The notes under the pieces were generated by a model that saw only the letters and a program-made list of their open reading frames with translations, did not search any database and was not told the origin of the DNA. The translations under genes were made by a program, and so were the position numbers. A DNA stretch of 11,146 bases from Palsa-461 sp040414865 (GTDB taxonomy: Bacteria; Actinomycetota; Acidimicrobiia; Acidimicrobiales; RAAP-2): NCBI GenBank assembly GCA_040414865.1, contig JBEDUR010000002.1, positions 1 to 11,146 on the forward strand, given 5' to 3'. Below, in pieces: positions 6,472 through 11,146 of the stretch (position 1 is the stretch's first letter; each line of letters begins with the position of its first letter).

Positions 6472-6801
6472 GTGGACACTTTCGAAGCCCTCGCCGAACC
6501 GATCCGTCGGTCGATTCTCACCGAACTCGTCAGCGGAGAACGTCCCGTTGGCGTTTTGGTCGAGACGCTGGGTGCAAGCCAGCCGTTGGTCTCGCGCCAC
6601 CTGCGGATCCTTCGCGATGCCCACCTCGTCAGCGTCAAGGTCGATGCCCAGCGGCGTCTGTACAGCCTCGCCGATGATGCGCTGGTCGACGTTGATGCGT
6701 GGCTGGCCCCATATCGCCGATTCTGGGCGGAGCGACTGGACGCCCTAGAGACCTACCTGGACTCGCCAGGTGCCACGAAAAAGGAGAGCAACCATGCGTG
6801 A
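6472..6801 (+). CDS. ArsR-family winged-helix repressor (non-metal type)
   Basis: 109 residues from a GTG start. The winged helix is complete: FEALAEPIRRSILTELVSGE (~4-23), VGVLVETLGASQPLVSRHLR with the recognition helix SQPLVSRHLRILRDA (~36-50), and the wing VSVKVDAQRRLYSLA (~53-67), then a C-terminal helix (DVDAWLAPYRRFWAERLDALETYL) for dimerisation. There is no cysteine at all, so the metal-binding ELCVC motif of arsenic or cadmium sensors is absent and a metal ligand on cysteines is excluded. ArsR proteins of this kind are commonly paired with an SRPBCC (AHSA1) gene, as here, with an 8-bp overlap. Autorepression through the palindrome at 6441-6462 is likely. Confidence 0.93.
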   Translation: MDTFEALAEPIRRSILTELVSGERPVGVLVETLGASQPLVSRHLRILRDAHLVSVKVDAQRRLYSLADDALVDVDAWLAPYRRFWAERLDALETYLDSPGATKKESNHA

Positions 6802-7345
6802 CGGCACGATCGAACGAGACGGACAGCAGGTCAGGTTCCGGTACGAGCGCCATTTACAGCATCCCCTCGATCGCGTGTGGACGGCAATTACCGACCCCGC
6901 AGAGATCGAACGATGGACAGGGAGCCGACCCGAACTCGAACTGCGCCCCGGGGGGGAATACGTGACCCATCACGGGAACGGCATGCGCGTCGTCGATCAC
7001 GTCCTGCGGGCTGAACCGCCGACGTTGTTCGAACACACGTTCTGGGCCGAGATCAATCCCAGCGCACGGGTCAGCTGGCAGCTCCGCGCCGTCGAGCCAG
7101 GCTGTCTGCTGATACTCACCCACACCCTGAACGAAGAGGACATCCGCGGCGCCGCGGCGTCCGTCGCTGCTGGAGACCATCCGGTCGTGATCATGTCGCG
7201 CAATGCTGCCGGCTGGCACCGTCTCCTCGACCGGATCGAGTGCCACCTCGATCGGCGTCCTGACAGCTGGTCACCCGATGCCCAAGCCGAGCTGCAACGG
7301 CACTACGAGGCCATGCTGTCGTTGAACGATCTGGAGTCGAATTAG
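6794..7345 (+). CDS. SRPBCC (AHSA1/START-like) ligand-binding protein
   Basis: 183 residues from the ATG at 6794, preceded by AAGGAG at good distance; an upstream ATG at 6770 lies inside the ArsR gene without such a site. It overlaps the ArsR stop by 8 bp. The pattern RYERHLQHPLDRVWTAITDP, then AEIERWTG and LELRPGGEYV, is the start of the AHSA1 helix-grip fold. VVDHVLRAEPPTLFEHTFW and the C-terminal helix region AAGWHRLLDRIECHL follow the family order. These proteins have a deep hydrophobic pocket, and most have no known ligand or enzymatic role. In ArsR/SRPBCC pairs the SRPBCC protein is assumed to bind or process a small hydrophobic molecule; no ligand can be named. The last ~25 residues (PDSWSPDAQAELQRHYEAML) are an extra helical tail. 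Confidence 0.9.
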   Translation: MRDGTIERDGQQVRFRYERHLQHPLDRVWTAITDPAEIERWTGSRPELELRPGGEYVTHHGNGMRVVDHVLRAEPPTLFEHTFWAEINPSARVSWQLRAVEPGCLLILTHTLNEEDIRGAAASVAAGDHPVVIMSRNAAGWHRLLDRIECHLDRRPDSWSPDAQAELQRHYEAMLSLNDLESN

Positions 7346-7459
7346 GGCTGCTCGGATGGATTCAGCAGGGGATCCCCGCTGACTTCTCCATTGCGAAGAC
7401 CGGCAACTCGCACTCGACTCGGTGTCAGGGTGACTACTCGCCTCCACCGGGCGGCGGGC

Positions 7460-7465
7460 TAGGGT
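7460..7465 (+). promoter_or_regulatory. Possible -10 box (TAnnnT) for a leaderless transcript
   Basis: TAGGGT lies 7 nt before the GTG start of the maleylpyruvate isomerase-type gene, the spacing seen for leaderless actinobacterial mRNAs. No Shine-Dalgarno precedes the GTG. There is no convincing -35 box at the usual distance, so confidence is low. Confidence 0.35.
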
Positions 7466-7472
7466 CAGCCAT

Positions 7473-8147
7473 GTGACGACCACGCCCGAGGCGAACTTGG
7501 CTCAGCTGTACCGGGACACCCGTGAGCGGCTGTCTGATCTCGTCCTCGGGTTGAACAGCTCCCAGCTGGTCACCCCCGTACCGGCGTGCCCGGGCTGGTT
7601 GGTGAGCGACGTGATGTCCCACCTTTTGGCTGTAACCGAGGACGTGATGGCGGGGCGCCTCACCAAGCCGCCGACCAGCGCCGAGACGGCGGCGCAGGTC
7701 GCTCGGCACCGTGGTACGCCCGTGGCGACCGTGATTGAGACCTGGGCCAAGCTGGCCCCGCCGTTTGAAGAGCTGATCGGTAGTGCCGCGGTTTGGCCGG
7801 CCGTGGTTGATGTGGCCGCCCACGAGCAGGACATCCGGGGCGCGCTCGGCCGGCCGGGAGCCCGGGACACCGACGTCGTGAAGATCAGCGCCGAGCGGTT
7901 GGTGACCGGAATGCAGCCATCGGTCCCGATACGGGTCGTATGCGAAGACTTCGAGGCCCGAACAGGACCGAAGGATGTGGAGCAACCTGGGTTGGTGCTG
8001 CGCACGACCCGCTTCGAGGCTTTCCGCTGGCGACTAGGGCGACGTAGCCGCTCGCAGGTGCTGGACCTCGATTGGTCCGCCGACCCCGGACTTGTGATCG
8101 ACGAGCTGTTCGTCTTCGGGCCGTCCCCATCGGACATCCTCGAATAG
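7473..8147 (+). CDS. Maleylpyruvate isomerase/DinB-type mycothiol-dependent protein (TIGR03083-like)
   Basis: 224 residues from a GTG. The N-terminal half is a four-helix DinB/MDMPI domain with CPGWLVSDVMSHLLAVTED (PGW at 40-42, His50, Glu56) and VVDVAAHEQDIRGALG (His117, Asp120). These fit the metal-ligand pattern H-x5-E ... H-E-x-D of the family. The C-terminal part (about 145-224: VLRTTRFEAFRWRLGRRSRS, then QVLDLDW and the closing FVFGPSPSDILE) matches the SCP2-like tail of full-length members. Only a few relatives are proven mycothiol-dependent maleylpyruvate isomerases; most TIGR03083 proteins are thiol-dependent metalloproteins of unknown substrate. There is no gentisate-pathway gene nearby, so the isomerase role itself is doubtful. 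The gene is separate from the SRPBCC gene by 127 bp and converges with the MFS gene across a 75-bp spacer. Confidence 0.87.
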   Translation: MTTTPEANLAQLYRDTRERLSDLVLGLNSSQLVTPVPACPGWLVSDVMSHLLAVTEDVMAGRLTKPPTSAETAAQVARHRGTPVATVIETWAKLAPPFEELIGSAAVWPAVVDVAAHEQDIRGALGRPGARDTDVVKISAERLVTGMQPSVPIRVVCEDFEARTGPKDVEQPGLVLRTTRFEAFRWRLGRRSRSQVLDLDWSADPGLVIDELFVFGPSPSDILE

Positions 8148-8222
8148 CGCTTCCGGAGCTGCTGGCCGACAACTGGGGTTTGGCCCATCCGACGGTCGCT
8201 TGAAGGGCCTTCGCGTGCTGCG

Positions 8223-9710
8223 TCACTTGACCTCGAGGGCCGTTGCGAGGGTGGCCGGCCGACGTTCGGGCCGCGAAGCTGACCCGACCAGACCTTCGGT
8301 TCCCGTTCGCCGCACGGCAAGAGCCGTGATCGCGCCGAGCAACGAGAAACCTGCCGCCACGACGAGAGCTGGGCGAAAGCCGTGAGTTATCGCCGCATGC
8401 CCGGCGAGGCTGCCTTTGGCGTCGAAGACCGCAGTAACGATGGCGACGCCGAAGACCGGCCCAAAGCGCTGCAAGGTGTTGGAGACCCCCGAGGCTTTGC
8501 CGAGCTCCTCTGGTGACACGGCGCTCAGTGCAGCGGCCGAGGCGGTCGGGAGAACCATCGAGAGTCCGACGCCTGCGACCAGGAACGGAACGAAATAGCC
8601 GAGGTACCCGGCATCTGTGCCAGCAATAACGGCGATCCAGGCGAAGCTGGCGGCCTGCATGACGAGTCCGGGCACCATGAGCGCCCGCCAACCGATTTTG
8701 TCAGACAGCGCCCCGGCGACCGGGACGACAACAAGCGTCGTGGCCGTCCAGGGCAGGAAACGAAGACCGGTACTGAGCGGCGAATAGCCAAGCCCGAACT
8801 GGAAGAACTGGCTGGTGAGAAAGGCAGCGGAGTAGACCGAAGCCGTGAGGAAGAACGAGGCTCCCACTGCCGCCGAGAAGGTGGTGCTACGGAACATCGA
8901 TATTGGAACCATCGGCTCATCCGCTTTGACTTCCCAGGCGAGGAAGGCCATAAGCAAGCAGACACCGCCGACCAGGCTGACAACGATCTTTGGACTGCCC
9001 CACCCGTCCTGGGATGCCTCCACAAGCCCCCAAATGATCGCGACGGCTGCGCTGGTAACGAGCACAAGGGCAGGGATGTCGAGGCGGGCGCGCGGTCCAC
9101 GGCTCTCAGGCAGGGCCAATCGTGACCCGATCAATGCAAAGATGCCCACCGGCACGTTCACCCAGAAGATCCAGTGCCAGCTCAGTCCCTGAGTGACCGC
9201 ACCGCCGATGAGGGGGCCGGCCGCCGCCCCGAGTCCGGCAATTCCACCCCATAGCCCAATCGCCGCCCCACGACGCTCCTGCCGAAAGGCAGAGGTGAGG
9301 ATTGTCAGGCTCAGTGGGGTGACGATGGCGGCTCCAAGGCCCTGCACGGTACGAGCGCTGATGAGCGCGGCCGTGTCCGGCGCGAGGGCGCAGGCCGCCG
9401 AGGCGACGGTGAAGAGGGCGAGTCCGACCAGGTACACCCGCCGGCGCCCCATCCGGTCGCCCAGGGCGGCGGCAGTAATGATCCCGGCGCCGAAGGCCAT
9501 GTTGTAGGCGTTCACCGTCCATTGCAGCGTCGCGACGTTTCCCCCGAGCGATCGGTGGATCGCCGGCAGCGCAGTGACCACGACAAGCGCGTCAAGCGCC
9601 ACCATGAAGAACGCAACTCCTGTAAGAAGGACGGTGAGCGGCAACGACGAAGCGCCGTCCGCCGCCTCGCGGACGAAGAGTGCCCCGTTGCGGGTCGAAC
9701 GATCTGACAT
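8223..9710 (-). CDS. MFS drug exporter, DHA2/EmrB-QacA type (14 TM)
   Basis: 495 residues from the ATG at 9710, with GAGGA 5 nt upstream. A longer frame from 9794 overlaps the YCII gene and is not needed. About 14 hydrophobic segments. TM1 carries the DHA2 motif LDALVVVTALP with Asp40; the loop 2-3 motif A is GDRMGRRR (84-91); TM5 carries the antiporter motif C GLGAAAGPLIGG (159-170). SWHWIFWVNVPVGI follows, as is typical. It is a proton-coupled exporter of hydrophobic or cationic drugs in the plasma membrane; the substrate is unknown. The start lies 7 bp after the YCII stop, so the two form an operon probably read from the spacer shared with the sigma factor gene. Confidence 0.94.
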   Translation of the reverse strand: MSDRSTRNGALFVREAADGASSLPLTVLLTGVAFFMVALDALVVVTALPAIHRSLGGNVATLQWTVNAYNMAFGAGIITAAALGDRMGRRRVYLVGLALFTVASAACALAPDTAALISARTVQGLGAAIVTPLSLTILTSAFRQERRGAAIGLWGGIAGLGAAAGPLIGGAVTQGLSWHWIFWVNVPVGIFALIGSRLALPESRGPRARLDIPALVLVTSAAVAIIWGLVEASQDGWGSPKIVVSLVGGVCLLMAFLAWEVKADEPMVPISMFRSTTFSAAVGASFFLTASVYSAAFLTSQFFQFGLGYSPLSTGLRFLPWTATTLVVVPVAGALSDKIGWRALMVPGLVMQAASFAWIAVIAGTDAGYLGYFVPFLVAGVGLSMVLPTASAAALSAVSPEELGKASGVSNTLQRFGPVFGVAIVTAVFDAKGSLAGHAAITHGFRPALVVAAGFSLLGAITALAVRRTGTEGLVGSASRPERRPATLATALEVK

Positions 9711-9717
9711 TTGGTCC

Positions 9718-10038
9718 TCAGCCTCGTCCGCTCGAGCGCCGGTCGGGGTCGAGAACGGTGACGGCGCCGACTTCGACTCCATCGCCCACCTCAAGTGCCG
9801 GCGAGCCCTTGGCCACCGCCACCGCGGCCTCGAGATCGTCGGCGGTCACGAAGCTGTAGCCCCCGAGACGCGTACCCGCTCCGCAGGTGCCGAGCTCGGT
9901 CGACTCGTAGACCGGGCTGCCACGGTCGGAGACCGAGTCGCCCATATTGTCGAACCAGGTCGCCCAGCGGTCCATGGCTTCGGGTTGCTCCGCGACGTAG
10001 TCCCTGGGCATCCGGTAGGTAAAGACGAATGTCGGCAT
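9718..10038 (-). CDS. YCII/DGPF-type small protein, ECF-associated
   Basis: 106 residues from the ATG at 10038, with AGGAG 7 nt upstream. The long frame reaching 10398 runs into the sigma factor gene on the other strand and is spurious. The pattern PTFVFTYRMPRDY ... WATWFDNMGDSVSDRGSPV ... LGGYSFVTADDLEAAVAVAKGSPALEVGDGVEVGAV is that of YCII-related (DGPF) proteins, where the final block usually reads A.GCP.L..GG.VEV. The DGPF motif itself is absent, and the histidine usually found in YciI proteins is not obvious. These are small dimeric alpha/beta proteins often next to ECF sigma factors, of unknown biochemical role. Here it is divergent from one. Confidence 0.85.
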   Translation of the reverse strand: MPTFVFTYRMPRDYVAEQPEAMDRWATWFDNMGDSVSDRGSPVYESTELGTCGAGTRLGGYSFVTADDLEAAVAVAKGSPALEVGDGVEVGAVTVLDPDRRSSGRG

Positions 10039-10111
10039 CTGCTGGCTCCTCTCGTCGGCCCGCTGGAGTGCGGACAGGTTGCCATCGCGTGTTTCGACAC
10101 CAGCCGGAACA

Positions 10112-10139
10112 AAAAGTGGGCGCGAGAGCGCCAACTTTT
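10112..10139. promoter_or_regulatory. Inverted repeat between the YCII and ECF genes
   Basis: AAAAGTGGGCGC (10112-10123) and GCGCCAACTTTT (10128-10139) pair over 12 bp with one mismatch around a GAGA loop. It lies in the 167-bp divergent spacer, about 75 bp from each start codon. A weak promoter toward the sigma gene (TTGGCC at 10138, 18 bp, TATGAC at 10162) abuts it. It may be an operator or an RNA hairpin; the sequence does not decide. Confidence 0.65.
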
Positions 10140-10205
10140 GGCCCAAGGTGGTGTCTGTATCTATGACCGAGTCCGGCAGGAAGAGGTCGATGTGAGGATG
10201 GGCAG

Positions 10206-11146
10206 GTGACCACCGAGCTGCTTGCACGTGCAAGGGAGGGAGACGGGGAGGCATTCCGCCTGCTCGTCGAGCCGCACCGCCATGAGCTGCAGGTGCACTG
10301 CTACCGGGTCCTGGGGTCGCTGGCCGACGCCGAGGACCTGCTCCAAGAGACACTTTTGGCCGCCTGGCAGGGCCTGGGCGGTTTCGAGGAGCGGGCATCG
10401 CTTCGGAGCTGGCTGTACCGGATCGCCACGAACCGCTGCCTCAACTGGCTGCGAGCGGGTAATCGCCGTCCTCAAGTGGAAGCGCCAAGCCTGCAGGTCG
10501 AGCCCCCAAAGCCGACTCGGCTCGGCGAGGTGACCTGGCTCGAGCCCTATCCCGACGTGCTGCTCGGGGCCGACCAGCCCGAACCAGGACCGGAAGCTCG
10601 CTACGAGACCCGTGAGGCGATCTCGCTCGCCTTCATCACTGCGCTGCAGCTGCTACCTCCTCGACAACGGGCGGTCCTCATCCTGCGCGACGTGCTCGGG
10701 TTTCGTGCCGCTGAGGTTGCTGAGGTCCTCGAGACGACCGAGGAGTCGGTGACCAGCGCCTTGAAGCGAGCCCGGGTGACGCTCTCTCGTGATCTTCCAG
10801 AGGCTGATCGACCCCTGCCTCCGAATTCGCCAGACGAGCAACGGCTCCTTGCCAAGCTCGTCGAGGCCTTCGAGCGCGCCGACGTCGCAGGGATCGTGGA
10901 ACTCATGAGCGAGGACGCGTGGGTGCGGATGCCTCCGGTACCGCTGGAATACCAAGGCCCAGAACCCATTGGTCGATTCTTTGCCACCGTGGCGTTCCGG
11001 GAGGGTCGGCGCTACCGGCTCATCCCAACCCGAGCCAACGGACAGCCAGCCTTTGGCGTCTACGTTGTGGACCGCAACTCAGGGATCGTCCACGCATTCG
11101 GCATGTTCGTCATCACGTTGTCGGGGAACGAGGTGAGTGCGATCAC
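10206..11146 (+). CDS. ECF sigma factor, SigG-like (TIGR02960 type), with SnoaL-like C-terminal domain; 3' end outside window
   Basis: An open frame of 313 residues from GTG at 10206 (GAGG 8 nt upstream; in-frame stop at 10164) to the right edge. Sigma region 2 is at about 14-85 with DAEDLLQETLLAAWQ and LRSWLYRIATNRCLNWL. The linker carries EVTWLEPYPDV, a motif close to one in Mycobacterium tuberculosis SigG. Region 4 is at ~136-195, with ALQLLPPRQRAVLILRDVLG, then VAEVLETTEESVTSALKRAR. Residues ~208 onward (DEQRLLAKLVEAFERADVAG, then IVELMSEDAWVRMPP) are a SnoaL/NTF2-like extension, used in such sigma factors to modulate activity instead of a separate anti-sigma factor. No anti-sigma gene is visible. 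It directs RNA polymerase to a small stress regulon; the adjacent YCII/MFS operon is a candidate target. Confidence 0.93.
   Translation, partial: MTTELLARAREGDGEAFRLLVEPHRHELQVHCYRVLGSLADAEDLLQETLLAAWQGLGGFEERASLRSWLYRIATNRCLNWLRAGNRRPQVEAPSLQVEPPKPTRLGEVTWLEPYPDVLLGADQPEPGPEARYETREAISLAFITALQLLPPRQRAVLILRDVLGFRAAEVAEVLETTEESVTSALKRARVTLSRDLPEADRPLPPNSPDEQRLLAKLVEAFERADVAGIVELMSEDAWVRMPPVPLEYQGPEPIGRFFATVAFREGRRYRLIPTRANGQPAFGVYVVDRNSGIVHAFGMFVITLSGNEVSAI

Noticed and set aside
7363..7381. Hairpin CAGCAGGGG-AT-CCCCGCTG after the SRPBCC gene as a terminator
   Set aside because: The arms meet with almost no loop and one bulge, and there is no U-run; too weak to call.
8148..8222. Bidirectional terminator in the convergent spacer
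   Set aside because: Only very short repeats (GAAGG-G-CCTTC, TGGG/CCCA) are present; no convincing stem or U-tract.
7502..8320. 272-residue minus-strand open frame opposite the maleylpyruvate isomerase-type gene
   Set aside because: It is Ser/Arg-rich antisense reading; the plus strand encodes a complete known family.
9711..9794. 28-residue extension of the MFS exporter
   Set aside because: It lies inside the YCII gene, and the ATG at 9710 has a ribosome binding site.
10039..10398. 120-residue N-terminal extension of the YCII protein
   Set aside because: It overlaps the divergent sigma factor gene on the other strand, has Pro/Ala/Arg-rich chance composition, and the ATG at 10038 has its own AGGAG.

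Overview
The window is GC-rich DNA with GTG starts, tightly packed operons and regulator-linked gene pairs. An actinobacterium (Actinomycetota) is the best guess: a mycothiol-dependent maleylpyruvate isomerase-type protein, a SigG-like ECF sigma factor with a SnoaL-like tail, a DUF1707 protein, a polyketide-exporter-type ABC pair and an ArsR/SRPBCC pair are all typical of that phylum. I see no rRNA, tRNA, CRISPR array, insertion sequence or phage gene. The genus cannot be read from the sequence.

Layout, left to right. (1) 1-139, minus: 5' part of a DUF1905 gene cut by the window edge, then about 350 bp of non-coding DNA with a 19-bp tandem repeat. (2) 499-786, minus: short DUF1707 protein. 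(3) 934-2010, minus: two-gene operon of a small cysteine-containing membrane protein and a TetR regulator, the stop of one abutting the start of the other. It is driven by a near-consensus promoter whose -10 and start region are overlaid by a perfect 18-bp palindrome, the expected site for autorepression. (4) 2072-2561: about 490 bp with no recognisable gene. (5) 2562-6267, minus: a truncated TetR-like helix-turn-helix stub, an ABC ATPase, a large ABC-2-type permease and an alpha/beta hydrolase, all overlapping or about 10 bp or less apart. (6) 6472-7345, plus: ArsR repressor and SRPBCC protein, probably from a leaderless transcript with a palindrome between -35 and -10. (7) 7473-8147, plus: maleylpyruvate isomerase/DinB-type protein. 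(8) 8223-10038, minus: YCII/DGPF-type protein and DHA2-type drug exporter as an operon. (9) 10206 to the right edge, plus: SigG-like ECF sigma factor, divergent from the YCII gene.

Common theme: several small, separately regulated stress or detoxification modules (TetR/membrane protein, ABC exporter plus hydrolase, ArsR/SRPBCC, ECF/YCII/MFS) lie side by side. Individual families are known. The less ordinary parts are the regulator remnant that still carries a strong ribosome binding site in front of the ABC exporter, the hydrolase in that operon, the TetR-coupled cysteine-bearing membrane protein, and the pairing of a SigG-type ECF with a YCII gene and an exporter. Both genes cut by the window edges were read directly from the sequence.
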